Shown piece after piece: positions 45,661-57,039 of a stretch of 64,000 bases of DNA. Source of the DNA: Stenurella melanura. Its lineage: Eukaryota > Arthropoda > Insecta > Coleoptera > Cerambycidae. Position numbers and translations under genes: made by a program. The DNA is taken from assembly GCA_963583905.1 (NCBI GenBank), contig OY757309.1, positions 223,550,904 through 223,614,903 of the forward strand, written 5' to 3'. Positions within the stretch are counted from its first letter, which is position 1. Each line of letters begins with the position of its first letter. Below the pieces are notes generated by a model that did not search any database, was not told where the DNA came from, and saw only the letters and a program-made list of their open reading frames with translations.

Positions 45661-47157
45661 ACTTATTATGGTTAATAGTGATGGATAATCTCATAAATTA
45701 AATACTTCTAACTTCAACGTCCAGCGATATGCTGCACCTATGACTTAAAATTTCGAGAAAATCGCATTAAACTTAATACCCAAATGGTGCTTCGTCAGTG
45801 GACCCCATTGTCGCACAGTGGATCAATTTCAGGCATTTCTGGCCCAAACTCATTACATTAATAGATTTCCGAGAAGTGGGCTTCTTGGTAAGGTTGATTG
45901 TTATACTTAGGGAAACAAAAGACCCCGAAACCAATACCTGTTTCATTTACGTTCTACGGCTCGAGAACGAAACATGCGTTATGTGTTAAATTTGTGCAGA
46001 GAATATTTAGTGTTTTTCGAAAAGTGAATTTTTTGTTTCTTTGTCTTCAATTGAATGAATCGGCAATGTCTGATACAGAACAAGGTAAGAGCTTTATTGT
46101 AAGCAGTTAGTTGATTTTGTTTGCCATTTGTTACAGCCTTTTATCGAGTAAGCGGTTTTGCCGTTTTTGATGAAAATAAAACTTAACTTTTCTGTTACGC
46201 TTTACTTCCCTAAGCTTCCTTATTGTAGTTTCTTTATGATATCGAATGCAGTGTTCATTATACGTCCTGTGAATTGCAACTGCCTATAGCTGCCATGTTT
46301 TTAGTTAAGCCATTTTGAATGCGTTGATACAGGAGAGAAATATTAAATTTCAAATGTAGTAATGATTTATTATTGATATTGCAGTCACTGACTTCATTCA
46401 ATTTGTTTACTAATCACTACTCCAAAGTGAGACTTACTCTCAATACACAACATTTCTAATATATTATACCATCCTATATTTTTCAACCCCTATATTAGAT
46501 AAGTAAGCAGATGAAATTGGCAAATATTATAATACCTCCTCTTTTGCGTTTCTTTCAGATCCTAGCGCCCATATTATAAACCCAAGCGACTTAATTTATT
46601 CAAGATTTGGAGAGAAAATCTGAAAATTCCAAAGAATTGTGACCAACGAGAATTTGTTGCGTATACTTTTTGGTTTCATTAGATCCTTTTATAAATATAG
46701 AAATGGAAATCTCAGCTGATTGTAAAGAGTCACATACATCTCAAAGCCAGTTCGAGTGAACCACAAAGTGACTACGGAAGTGACTACTAATCAACGATTA
46801 AATTTATTTTTAACATTGCAATCCTTTGATTTCGTAAAATAATACATTATTAAAAGGGTTTTTTTTTTGAGGTGAAATTCTATTTGCATCCAAAGTTTCC
46901 ATATTTTATTAATGAGTTTCGATTTGCACAACCTGAAACTAAGCCCTATTTATCAGTGAAAGTTTTTTACAGTTACTCTTTCAATTTGGAGGTAATATAT
47001 TCGAATCCTAAATTTCACAATTTCATACAATTGTTTCAATGTACACCCCCTGAAACTCACTACCCCCATTTATCGATGGATTTTTTAAATTATTTATTCT
47101 GCAATTGCCAGCTGATATTGGGGCGCTTCCATGACTTTCAGAATTGTGGCTAACAAT
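45661..47157. other. No recognisable element
   Basis: About 1.5 kb of mostly AT-rich DNA with no element I can name. The short plus-strand frames at 45,798-46,110 lack motifs. A duplicated theme (CCTGAAACT with CCC-ATTTATC) occurs at 46,931-46,956 and 47,049-47,075. Confidence 0.45.
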
Positions 47158-48937
47158 TTTACTTCCCTCGCATACCGAAGGGAAGTATTGTATTCGAGAA
47201 AAAATCACCCTCCGAGATTTTTTCGGATTCTGACGTTTCAGAACACGTAGATTCCGAAAATATAGGTTTTTCAATTCCGTCAGTCTGTCTGTCTGTCTGT
47301 CTGTCGGTCTGTCTGTCTGTCTGTCTGTCTGTTGGTGCATTTACTAAAAAACTACTTGACGGAGAGCAGTCAAATTTGGTAGGTAGTTAACCCTACTGTC
47401 AGCGAAGAACTGGTAGAATTTTCACTGAAAAATATACAGGGTGGACCGTCTAAACGGAATAAATAGTGAAAAAATTTTTTTTTTGCTCAAATTTAAAATT
47501 TCCACGTTTCATGACGCGCTAAACCTGTTTCAGGAAAACAAAAATTTTGAAAATTTTTTTCAAACATTTTTGAAAAAATTTTTACCAAGATGAAAAAAAT
47601 TTTTTTTTGCTCAAATTTAAAATTTCCACGCTTCATGACGCGCTAAACCTATTTCAGGTTTAAAAATTTTTTGAAAATTTTTTTCACATTTTTTAAAAAA
47701 TTTTTACCAAGTTGAAAAAATTTTTTTTTTGCTCAAATTTAAAATTTCCACGTTTCATGACACGCTTAACCTATTTCAGGAAAAAAAAATTTGAAAATTT
47801 TTTTCACCAATATTTTTGAAAAAATGTTTACTACTAAAATGAATTTTTTTTTTCTTTCTTCAAATTTAAAATTTTCACGTTTCATGGCATTCTAAGCCTG
47901 ATTAAAAAAAAAGTTTTTTGAAATTTTATCACTAAGATAGAATTTTTCTTTCTTTGTTCAGATTTTAACTATCCACGTTTCCATGACATTCTAAAACTAT
48001 TCAAACAAATTTAAAAATGTTTTTGAAGAATTTTTTAAAAAATTTGAAAACATTTTTAATGCATTTATGTATCACTACTATAGAACAGACGAAAAAATTT
48101 TTTTTGCTCAAATTTAAAATTTCCACGTTTCATGATATTCCAAACCAATTTCGGAAAAAAAAATTTGCAACATTTTGTTACCAGTTTGGAAAAAAAATTA
48201 ACACCAGAATGCTCAAATTTAAATGACATTCTAAACCTAGGTATTTCAGAAAAAAAATTTTGAAAATTTTTTCCACCAACATTTTTCAAAAAGTTTTTAC
48301 CACTATAATAGATCGAATTTTTTTTATTTGCTCAAATTTAAAATTTTCACTTTTCATAGCATTCTAAACCTATTTTAAAAATACATCCTTTTTAATTTTT
48401 AAACTTTTTTAAGCACTACTATAGAACAGAAGGAAACTTTCCTTTTTGCCCTAATTTAAAATTTCTACCTTTGACATTTTAAACCTATTTCAGAAGAAAA
48501 AAATTTGAAAATTATTTTACCATCTTTTGAAAAATTTTAAAAAAATGAAATTTTTTAACCACCACTATACTTCCACTCCATTACGTGAATGTTGGATTGA
48601 AAATGTGACAGATGGCAATAACATCTGGCATATGCACCTATTATACTTTTATTGAAAAATGTACAGGGTGGTCATCCCAAGAAATAATTCAGTCATGGTG
48701 GACATTTGTAAAGGTATTTGCGCAAGCCTGCCATATGTGGCACCTGCTATTTAGTATTGAACTTTTGCTGTTGGATGAGCAATCTGTATATTTTTTTGAT
48801 CAAAACTTATCAAGTTTTCTTTGTAATAATAGCAATAACTCTACTCCGATTATTATTCTCAATGTCATTTCGTAATTATTATTTTTTTAGAGAGACTGCC
48901 ATGAACGAGGGAAGTTCTGTGTAAATACCTTTACCGA
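47158..48937 (+). mobile_element. Family D GTCY/minisatellite element, copy 2
   Basis: Head hairpin ACTTCCCTCGC...CGAAGGGAAGT (47,161-47,190) and (GTCT)n (47,283-47,333) open it. The ACTTGACGGAGAGCAG block follows, then about twelve 100-bp units with AATTTAAAATTTCCACGTTT and CATGACATTCTAAACC cores. Near 48,567-48,597 is ACTTCCACTCCATTACGTG, similar to a family A head in inverse direction. A 340-bp end region follows, with GAGGGAAGTTCTGTGTAAAT, cut by the SINE at 48,938. Confidence 0.7.
47283..47333. repeat. (GTCT)n microsatellite
   Basis: About twelve GTCT units with one GTCG. Confidence 0.95.
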
Positions 48938-49280
48938 TTTTTTTTTTTTTTTAATGCCTTATTTATATTAACGTCCTGGCGGAGTTCAGCTAATTGCTGC
49001 TCTACCACTCAACCAGGACACGTACACATAGACATCGACACAACAACCATTCCCTGAGATATTTCCATCTACCACAGCTGAGACTCGAACTCAGGAGAGA
49101 TAACAGCGACTAGACATGTTGTGCCACCCAACAGCGGTCTAGGTCACTGCTACCGTCTCGGTAACACATGAAAAAACGCCACCAACATCCATACCCTGGC
49201 CAGGATTCGAACCCGGGACTCCGTGGTCGCAAGCCAAACACCTTCAGCATTGCACCACCGAGCTGGTGGTGCAATCTGAC
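48938..49280 (-). mobile_element. tRNA-derived SINE, apparently dimeric
   Basis: On the minus strand the head has an A-box-like CAGCTCGGTGGTGCAATGC (about 49,256-49,274) and a perfect RNA polymerase III B box GGTTCGAATCC (49,202-49,212). A second tRNA-like unit follows with GAGTTCGAGTCTCAG (about 49,078-49,092). The 3' body has a stem GTCCTGG...CCAGGAC around GTAGAGCAGC, and a poly(A) tail, seen here as T-run 48,938-48,952. It is related to the plus-strand SINE at 59 kb. Confidence 0.8.
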
Positions 49281-49332
49281 CCTCCGTAGCTATGCAAAAG
49301 AGACGGAGAATCTGTTTGTCACCAATTAGGGA

Positions 49333-49704
49333 TTGTATTACATGCCGGTAACTGCGCAGAAAGTCTTCATCCATGGAACTGAAATTGTTGAGGCTGCGAT
49401 GTTACCAATCGGTCAAATCTCAGAAGAAGCTCGAAAGTCAAGGAATAAAGACCTTAAACAATACAGGCAAAGCAACACTAGAAAATCATCTAGACAACTA
49501 ACGAACGAGGATCCTCTTCATTGCCTGTTAATTTCGTCCGACCCGTTCATCACAGGACTTAAAAAATTGCCTCAAAAGAGGTCAACAACATTACCTTCCG
49601 AAGTATTAAGTCTACTATCAATACCAGAAGTACCCAAACCTTCAGCGACTTCGATGACATACACACCACAGGAAAGCACCTCCGAAACCAGTAGTGGACA
49701 GTAG
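49333..49704 (+). CDS. Unknown transposon-type protein, 123 codons
   Basis: An uninterrupted frame reads MPVTAQKVFIHGTEIVEAAM, LPIGQISEEARKSRNKDLKQ, then SSRQLTNEDPLHCLLISSDP and a Ser/Thr/Pro-rich tail ending STSETSSGQ. I recall similar C-terminal stretches (G-x-Q-x-S-E-E-A-x-E-x-R-N-K-D...T-N-E-D...L-L-x-S-S-D-P) in repeated, unnamed arthropod proteins linked to transposons. I cannot give a function. The 5' side is cut or obscured by the SINE just upstream, so the ATG used (49,333, or the one at 49,342) may not be the true start. Lack of stops suggests fairly recent decay. Confidence 0.4.
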   Translation: MYYMPVTAQKVFIHGTEIVEAAMLPIGQISEEARKSRNKDLKQYRQSNTRKSSRQLTNEDPLHCLLISSDPFITGLKKLPQKRSTTLPSEVLSLLSIPEVPKPSATSMTYTPQESTSETSSGQ

Positions 49705-50865
49705 TGATTAGGAAGACACGTGTGTATTTTTGATAGATTTTATTTCATTTATTATTTCTGTTCAAAAATCTATAGTACATTTATCTTTTGAATGCCTATT
49801 GTCTCTATTTATTCCACAATGTTAACAGTACATAATTTTTTTGAATCATTTTCTAAAAGCACTGATTAAACAATTTTTTGAACTCTTACATATCACTCCC
49901 AGGACGAGAAGGTATTTTAAAAATACTTTTCTCATAAATACCTAAGCGCAATCAACACGCCTGCCAAGTTTGAAAAAAATCGTGCGTTATTTATATTCCG
50001 TTATTTATATTTTCAACCCTTAGAGCCCACCCCCAGGGGTTAATTTTTCCCCTTATTTTACTCATAGAAATTTAGGTATCAAAAGTGTGCAAACTGAGTT
50101 TCAAAAAAATTGAAGGTTGTTTGTATATTCAACCCCTATATCTCACCTCCAGGCGGTGTCAATTTTTTTTACAATTTTTTCCTTAATGACCTATGCACAT
50201 TAAGTACATTTGCAGAGTTTCAGAATTTTAGCCATACATTTTAGATTCTGACCCACTGTGTGTCGGTTCTAGCAAAATTGAGTTGTTTTGCCAAGAGAAA
50301 AATTATATTTTAGAGATTCTATGTTAAATGGAACGACTTTAAACTTTTAATGTGGAGTTAAATATCTAGAATCAACAATTTACCTGCAATTCATAGCAGT
50401 TTAGTATAACTTGGGGTCTGAGATCAAAAATTATTTACTGTTCCTAACTTTAGGTTGTGAGACCCATAATGCCACGCATCGTATGTACGGTGGCCAGAAA
50501 CTGAAGAAAAGTCACACAAGGAAATTTGCAGTAATTGCAAAGCTTTATTTGTTGAGGGATTATAGGGGCAATGTCCTCCTGTTCCAGAGCAGTTATTCCT
50601 TTATATTTGTATGTGAGGGTGCAGGCAGCACTTAGTGCACTAACACTGCAGCAGGCACTCAATTTAAAATCAGGCGATCCTGTTAGCCACGTAAGGATTC
50701 TGAAACAAATCAAACTGGTATCCATGACCAAACCTACTGACTTAACACCCATCAAACATAACTCCATTTGTTTCTTTTATCTGCTGATTAAAAGCGATCA
50801 AATGAACAGAATCGAAGCGCTGTGATTATAGAAAGTCATTGGATACATAAATGGACATAAAATGG
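49705..50865. other. Probable 3' flank with two short tandem units
   Basis: Two related stretches of about 110 bp at about 50,010-50,060 and 50,120-50,170 share TTTGTATATTC/TTTATATTTTC, CAACCC, CACC(C)CCAGG and a T-rich end. Opposing frames at 50,411-50,825 overlap one another and show no motif. The (TTGGAG)n run at 50,875-50,897 belongs to the next element. Confidence 0.4.
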
Positions 50866-50869
50866 TTAA

Positions 50870-51700
50870 AAGGGTTGGAGTTGGAGTTGGAGTTTGTGGG
50901 TGGGCAGTCACATTTACGTGTCCGCAGCACCTATGCCCCATTGGGCCCCTTGTACATCCTCCCGAGGGATACAAGATTCCACCTAGGCCTCCAACCATCC
51001 TAATTTGTGAGGAAGGTGGTGATGCTGCCTAGGGGAATATCCTTCAAGTCGGCCAAAGTAGGCTAACGTTCTCCCAAGATGGATTCTCTGCTAGAGGAGA
51101 CTGCCGGTCACTCACATAGTACGTGCTGAACAGTCTCGTCTTCTTGTTCACAATCTCTGCATAGGGGTGTGTCGTTTAATTTCATGTTATAAAGGTGCTT
51201 TCTCAGCTGGCAATGACCAGTAAGAATTCCTGTCGCGAAGCGCAGGTTCTTCCTGGACATTCCCAGGTAGATCATCGTTGTATTCTTGTCGGGGTATCTA
51301 AGCAAATCCCTGGCCAACTGACAACTATGAGTTTCATCCCACAGTTTTTTAAATTTTCTGTGCGTGTTTTCTTTAATCATTAGCATTATTGCTGAGGTCG
51401 GCAGTATGTTGGAAGGGCCAGGTCCAAGTATACTTAGACTGGCTGCCATCTTAACCAGACTGTCAGCTTTCCTGTTGCCTCTGCACTGTGCATGACCTTT
51501 GACCCAGCATAGAGTGACACTGTTCATGCTGGAGGCGCCCACGAGTGCTAGATGGCATTCCCATACTGACCCTGTTGTTATTTTGTGTCTCTGTAGGGCC
51601 AGTAGTGATTGTCTACTATCAGTGTAGAGTCTGATTGTTTTTCCCTGGTTGAAAGGGTAGAGCGATGTCTAATTGGTAGTATCTAGAGCTCTATGCAAGA
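50870..51700 (-). pseudogene. R1/LOA-type LINE RNase H and C-terminal fragment
   Basis: The minus strand first gives TIRLYTDSRQSLLALQRHKI (about 51,645-51,585, the RNase H Asp-Ser motif). It continues in the long frame VTLCWVKGHAQCRGNRKADS, the W-V-x-G-H...G-N-x-x-A-D end of RNase H. It continues through LRFATGILTGHCQLRKHLYN and the zinc-finger-like CRDCEQEDETVQHVLCE. After a stop, frameshifted IPLGSITTFL remains. The 3' end carries (CTCCAA)n at 50,875-50,897. This is a 3' piece of an RNase H-bearing LINE; RT and endonuclease are absent. Confidence 0.78.
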
Positions 51701-51759
51701 CCCCAAGCATATTCGAGACAAAATAGTATACTGTAGATCTGTATGTTCAGGAATATATA

Positions 51760-52040
51760 GGCAAAGATATTAGAAGGGTAAAGATATGTACTCGGATAAC
51801 CAGGCGTCATTAGAAGCTCTCAGATCTTATACCTTTGAATCTAAAATTGCCTTAGAATGCAAACTGACAACAAACAACAAGGTTACCTTAATGTAAGTGC
51901 CAGAGTACGAGGGAATAGAAGATAATCAATCAGCTTATGTTCTTGCAAAAAAAGTTACTAAGCTCCCATTTCTTGAGTCCAAACCGTTTTGAGGCTTTGT
52001 TAAGGGACACGGAAATTATCCTGAAATGGGAAAAGGAACA
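51760..52040 (+). pseudogene. RNase H remnant of a second LINE family
   Basis: From 51,786 the plus strand reads MYSDNQASLEALRSYTFESK, IALECKLTTNNKVTLM, stop TAA (51,894-51,896) where Trp is expected, then VPEYEGIEDNQSAYVLAKKV and LPFLESKPF before a further stop. This is the D-S-Q-A-x-L-x-A-L...V-x-L-x-W-V-P-G-H-x-G-I-x-G-N-x-x-A-D-x-L-A RNase H of jockey/R1-type LINEs. The catalytic His of PGH has become Tyr and the last Asp is Tyr. It lies back to back with the other RNase H fragment but is not its copy. Confidence 0.72.
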
Positions 52041-52545
52041 GAAATAATAATTATGGTGGAATACTCCAGGCCTTCTAACAGGCCTCTGTCTTTGGGAATA
52101 TCATTTTAAGAACATGGGCAAGCATAGAATTAACATCAATCATCTTTAGACTAAACTATCTATACTGAACACTGAACTACAACTACCGAATAAACGTCTG
52201 ATAATAAGGAAAATTAGTTCCAAAGAAAATTATAACCCTGGCACACCCTTTGTGAATCTTGGCAACAAGTAATTTTAGATTAATTCAAAAAGATCTTGAA
52301 GATCTAGATCGACGAAGACAAAATATGACGAAATATAAAAGGGACCGCTTAATGTAAGTAATGACGCAGATGTAGTGAGTTATTACCGTTATCATGAGTT
52401 GAATACAATACTTTACACACCTATTAAATTATGTGACAATTATTAGCATTTTTTGGTGCAAAATCGGACCTATAATTCACTGTAATGAATTATCGATTCT
52501 TAATTCACTGCATCTGGCCAATCACAAATAATACGAATTCATAAT
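52041..52545. other. No clear feature
   Basis: Probably further decayed LINE sequence on the plus strand. AATTCACTG recurs three times at about 52,475-52,555. Confidence 0.35.
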
Positions 52546-53600
52546 TCACTGTTTCACCGATCCAATGAATTTTAAATCGACTGAGATCAACTCTTGCTGC
52601 AGCTGACAATCAACTCGCTGACAGTGACAACCAAGTGTATCGCCATATTGTTTGTTTACGTTTTCCACTTGTTGTGACGTTACGTTCACTCGACGGTTGA
52701 GTGAAGGGGCGTCACTTTGGCACTCGAGCTCGGTGCGGTTACGGTAAGCTCGGGCGCCACCTTTACAGTTTTTCTCGTGGTGTAAAGGACCCACGCTAGC
52801 CTCTTGACACAGCCTGTTACAGTAGGGCTGGGATAGCGTCAGAGGAGATACGGTACGTCCAGGGGTCTAGGGGTAGTAGACTTCACACACACCAAAATAA
52901 AAGGCACAGTTCAGATCCTATAGATATTTATTACTCCTAATATATAATTATACCTAACCTATAACTACTACGGTTAACGGTGACGGTGGCGAAGCAAGAG
53001 GGCGGTTATACGCAGGATACGAGCTTAGAGAAACGGAACGGTAAGTCGGAGTAACTACTATCGGTATAAAAGCGGACAGAGCAGAGCCTAAGGTTAGTAC
53101 ACACTTCCGGTCACGGTTCCCTGTTGGTGTAATCCCCCCCAAATGAGAGATTAAACCAACGAAGTTCACGGGCGCTACTTTGCGCTGGTGGATGTCCTTG
53201 TAGCTTTCCGGTCGACGCACCCAGACCAGAAAGCCCCAAGCTTCCCAAGTGCTCGCTTGTCCTCCAGACGACGCAACCAGGCCAGAGGGCAAACACGAGA
53301 CTTGTTGCCAACCAGTGTATCTTCCCAGACACACGGCGGAGCAAACGGGGATTAGTACACGGATGGCACTTAGTCCCAGCCAAGCTGCTTATTTACGCTC
53401 GGTGTTACCTACTCTCTCTCTCCTATGAGACGGCGGTTTCCAGTCGGCCTGGTAATGGTCCAAATGAATGGACCCAGGCTAATAGACAATCATTTGGCTG
53501 GCTGGGCCAAGCATTCGTTAACGGTGAAGCCAATAGTGTCAGTGATGGAGACAGTGCTCCATCTGGCGGCGTGTATGTCTACTTGATAAATGAAAGTATA
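52546..53600 (-). other. GC-rich block, possible LTR with primer-binding site
   Basis: This kilobase is clearly richer in G+C than the rest. On the minus strand TGGCGCCCGAGC (52,748-52,759 complement) looks like a gypsy-type primer-binding site. Upstream of it (higher coordinates) an AATAAATATCTATAGG signal near 52,920 and a TATA-like TTTTATACCGATAG near 53,065 could belong to an LTR. Minus-strand frames at 52,546-52,794 (82 codons, beginning MGPLHHEKNCKGG) and 52,954-53,334 (126 codons) have no recognised domain. No second LTR copy is visible, so the identity is unproven. Confidence 0.3.
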
Positions 53601-53639
53601 GTACTTATTTATGCTCTGTGTGGACAGTATAAAATATTA

Positions 53640-53795
53640 ATATTTAAAATACGGGAATAGACGGTGGCTTTGGGTGTAATTTCCACACTAGAAATTACGC
53701 CCAATACCTGTATTAGAAAATACTTATATCCTAAATAGAAAAATAGACGGCGGTGTCGGGTGCAATTTTCACACTATAACTATAAAAATGCTTCA
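53640..53795. repeat. Two tandem units of about 90 bp
   Basis: Two copies of a motif with AATAGACGG-GG, GGGTG-AATTT-CACACTA at about 53,655-53,690 and 53,742-53,778. Confidence 0.6.
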
Positions 53796-54604
53796 TTGCA
53801 TTGTTACTATTAGGTACCGATTAATGCTATCAAATTTCAGTCTAATTTATTGTTTATTAGGTGTAGAAAAAACATAGCATTACATTCACGATTATGACCA
53901 TTATTCACTAACAAGATTTGCGCCACTCGCCTTCGGCTCGTAGACTGAAACATCGTCTTTGTGAATAATGGCCATCATAATCGCTCATATAATAATATAC
54001 TATTATCTACGATTATAACAACAAATATTAACATAATAGTTCATATTCACAAACCGAATTCATCATTTTTGGCACAATTATTACTTAACTTGATTTGACA
54101 ACGCCGAAACTATTCAAACATGTCAAATCACCTTCCTCCCCTCAATCAAAGGCCATTCTATTATTTGGCGCATTACATCGATTGGACAGGCTAGGCATGA
54201 AGTTAAAGGTGATTGATTGGCTGTACGCAGTGATTTATAATGAATCACTTATGAGTTATTTAAGGTTACTCTTACTTGTTGAAAAGCAGTTGATTAATGA
54301 ATACATAATCTAACACGAGTAGATAAACATTTTCATAGTATTACAAGAAGCCTGTGACACATTTTTATTGTAATTATTATGGCAAATTTTAATCTATTTT
54401 CCGTTTTTATGTTTTATCTAACATTAGTTCAATTATTTCTTAGCTATGTTGGCACTACTGATTCTACCTGGAGATGCTTTCAATTGGTTTAATTCAAATT
54501 ACGCGCTTGTTTTAGTAACAGTTTATCTAATTTAACAATTTAACCTCAAAATTCATTACGTTGTGTAGCGTGTTGATTGATGTTATTTCTATACTACAGA
54601 TAAG
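53796..54604. repeat. Mostly featureless, with a small inverted repeat
   Basis: GATTATGACCATTATTCAC (53,891-53,909) pairs with GTGAATAATGGCCATCATAATC (53,961-53,982) around a loop of about 50 bp. The rest is AT-rich without a supported gene. Confidence 0.5.
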
Positions 54605-54919
54605 TCAAGTGGAGTATTTAAATGATGTGAATGGTGAGTAGGTACCCCTACCTGTCCGTAATGGTTTCAATTTGTTCTCTATCATTTCAACGATATGCAA
54701 AACAGTTTTTTTACGCAGTCGAAATCTGATGAAAAAGTCTTTATCATAATAATTCTCAAAATTGTTTTCTCGGTAATTCTGGAGAATAACGGGGCATTGG
54801 AATTTTCGCGAAATTTTTTCAGGGTAGACTAATTTGGGGTCGTAGAACACGAATCTGAAGTCGGTTTTCAATGCAAATGCATAGTTTCTAAAAAAAAAAA
54901 AATTGAAATTTTTCACCAT
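54605..54919 (-). pseudogene. Harbinger transposase N-terminal fragment
   Basis: The minus-strand frame reads FENYYDKDFFIRFRLRKKTV, LHIVEMIENKLKPLRTGRGT and YSPFTSFKY, then a stop. The pattern (Y-x-D-x-x-F-x-x-R-F-R-L-x-K-x-T-V...I-x-x-x-L-x-P...R-G...S-P...L) is the N-terminal domain that precedes the Harbinger nuclease. The catalytic domain is missing. The residues before FENYY are probably not authentic, being rich in Phe from an A/T run. Confidence 0.65.
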
Positions 54920-55460
54920 AACACGAACTTTTTGTCAGTGTAAACACTAAAAACACCTCGATTTCGGCCGATTCGGATCCCGTATCCACAATGTAGGTGC
55001 TTTTTAGAACAATACGCTTTTTACGCACTGCAAAAAAATTGCTGTTTCATAATAATAGATAGTATAAATAGTAATATTATTTATAAGAATTCAGAACTCC
55101 ATTATTTGTCAGATCAACCATAACTGCCATAAGACTGCCGCGCATGCTTGTCAAAATACCCTGAAAAGTTGGTGTCTCAAGGCACAACAAAGAAATTGAT
55201 TTTATAAATATCTACCTATTAAAATTCAGAAAATAACAAATATAATTTAAATAAGAATGATTTTATGATCATCGTAGCCAGTACCAAAAACTGTTGTTCT
55301 GTTAAGAATATTTTCAATATATAGTGTGTCCCAAATTGGTTTACTTAGAAATGGCCCTGTTTTGTTATTGTCTAGTAAGGACCAGGGGGAGGTGAGATCA
55401 CACATACCTTGCCAGGAAAGGAAATCATCCTTACTCTTCTCGGATATCACCTACTCATTT

Positions 55461-55572
55461 TCAACCTGGTTATCAGTAACAAATGGTATCCGAGAAGGTC
55501 AAGGAACATTTGCGCCGGCGCAAATGTTCCATGCCCTTCTCGGATACCATTTATTACTGATAACCAGGTTGA
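55461..55572. repeat. Gap-free 112-bp palindrome
   Basis: TCAACCTGGTTATCAGTAA is mirrored at 55,554-55,572, with GGTATCCGAGAAGG and GGAACATTTGCGC inside. The centre is GCGCCGGCGC at 55,512-55,521. There are only a few mismatches and no loop. Confidence 0.88.
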
Positions 55573-55581
55573 GAGTCTGTA

Positions 55582-55621
55582 GGGCAAGGGGCATTTGCGC
55601 CGGAGCAAATGCCCCTTGCCC
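55582..55621. repeat. 40-bp palindrome related to its neighbour
   Basis: GGGCAAGGGGCATTTGC pairs with GCAAATGCCCCTTGCCC around GCCGGA. The CATTTGCGCCGG core is shared with the 112-bp palindrome 10 bp upstream, suggesting duplication. Confidence 0.88.
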
Positions 55622-55994
55622 CACATACTCAATATGTTGTATAATTTCAGCATCATCATATCCAGAATATTATTATTATAATTTATTGTTGTCAGTAATA
55701 TATTTAATATAAATCACAAATTAAAAACAACATATCAATCATTCACATTAGTTTTTAGGTTTAGGTTAGAATGTTTCAGAATTGTCAGTAACCGAAGCAA
55801 CTGTGCATGTGCAATATCACTAATAGTAGAATAAATCCTTAACTGGCACTTTCAACTCTCTGCTAAATTTACTTTCAGGTAGTGAGCCTAACCCTCCGGT
55901 AAATTTTACTTGCACATTGAAAAACAGTTTACCTGCCAGATAAATTTTATCTGACAGTTAAGCTGTTTAACTGGACATTGAAAAACCGGCCCCT

Positions 55995-56944
55995 ATATAA
56001 CTATGTCTAATTTATTGAATAATGAAAATATGAAGTATTCTATATGTTCAATAAAATACGTTATGTTTTTACACTATACTTTAGAAAATGATACCTATAA
56101 AGCTGCCCTGAATACTTTGCGACTCGACACGAGCGCTCTTTTTCAGCACAAACTCTTTTTATAATGCAAAATTAGTGTTCATTAATTATATTGTACCGTT
56201 TTGGGCAATTAATCAATCTTAATAAATAGAAATCAAACCGAGGGTATAAAAGTCAGACCAAGAAAACTCTCCCTATGACGACATTCAGCCACTTCCTTGC
56301 AATTTTCGTCCCAACATATTTCAATCACTTTGCTTTGCCGTTACTATGTGTTTTTACGACCTAGGATACTTTTTGTATGATTACTTAAATTGTTCTGGCT
56401 CCTCTCAACTTCACTGCCCAATGAATTATAGGGAGATAAAACGGAGGCTTATTACGAATAAATCTTTTTAGTGAGTTTCTAAGATGTTCTATTTACGGAC
56501 TATTATTTGTTTCAACAAAATTAAAATGTATAGGAAAACTATAGTGGGGTGACAGCCGACAAAAGTTGTTATTCTAGATTAAATTTGAGATTGTGCCAAT
56601 TTAATTCGAACAAGATTTATCGGGGATTTGCAGAGAAGTAAATTTATTAGATATCTTTCCTGCAATATTTGCTACAAACGAACACTGAACCTTTCAAACT
56701 TGTTTTTAAGATCTCTTTACTAACAGTTTACTGAATAAAGTTTAAGACTATTAAATTTGGGTGCAGTGATTCGATTCATGATAGAATGAGTTTGAAAGTA
56801 AAATGGAAGTAACACACCAATACTGTTAAATCATGATTGGTACTAAATATCAAGAGATGTATAATATCTACAAATATTAAGAGCGAAATGTTGTTGACTA
56901 ATGTTAACGAAACTGACATGTAACCAGAGCTATGCCATTCACTG
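55995..56944. other. No recognisable feature
   Basis: AT-rich sequence; nothing coding or repeated is supported. Confidence 0.5.
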
Positions 56945-57039
56945 ATAGAGAGTAAAAAATATTTTGAAATAAATAATTTGCTCTAGATAATCGATCAAAG
57001 CAAGTTATACGTTTTGGTACATCTAGATTCATAGGATAA

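Larger units (their letters stand above)
54605..55994 (-). mobile_element. PIF/Harbinger remnant, third copy
   Basis: The right end, read on the minus strand, is GGCCGGTTTTTCAATGTCCA (complement of about 55,973-55,992). It closely resembles the 3,785 Harbinger end CAGCCAGTTTTTCAATG. A second inverted copy of the CACATTGAAAAAC motif lies at about 55,914-55,926. A transposase N-terminal fragment lies at 54,605-54,919. No left end or TTA duplication was found. The two palindromes at 55.46-55.62 kb lie inside. Confidence 0.6.

Noticed and set aside
46070..46100. First exon of a host gene: ATG start with MSDTEQ followed by GTAAGAG
   Set aside because: Six codons and a donor-like site are weak evidence, and no later exon or promoter was found.
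48661..48672. TACAGGGTGG as another mariner-type terminus
   Set aside because: No inverted partner was found nearby, and the sequence is part of the family D end region.
51108..52040. Opposed RNase H fragments as one inverted duplication
   Set aside because: Their sequences differ throughout; they come from different LINE families.
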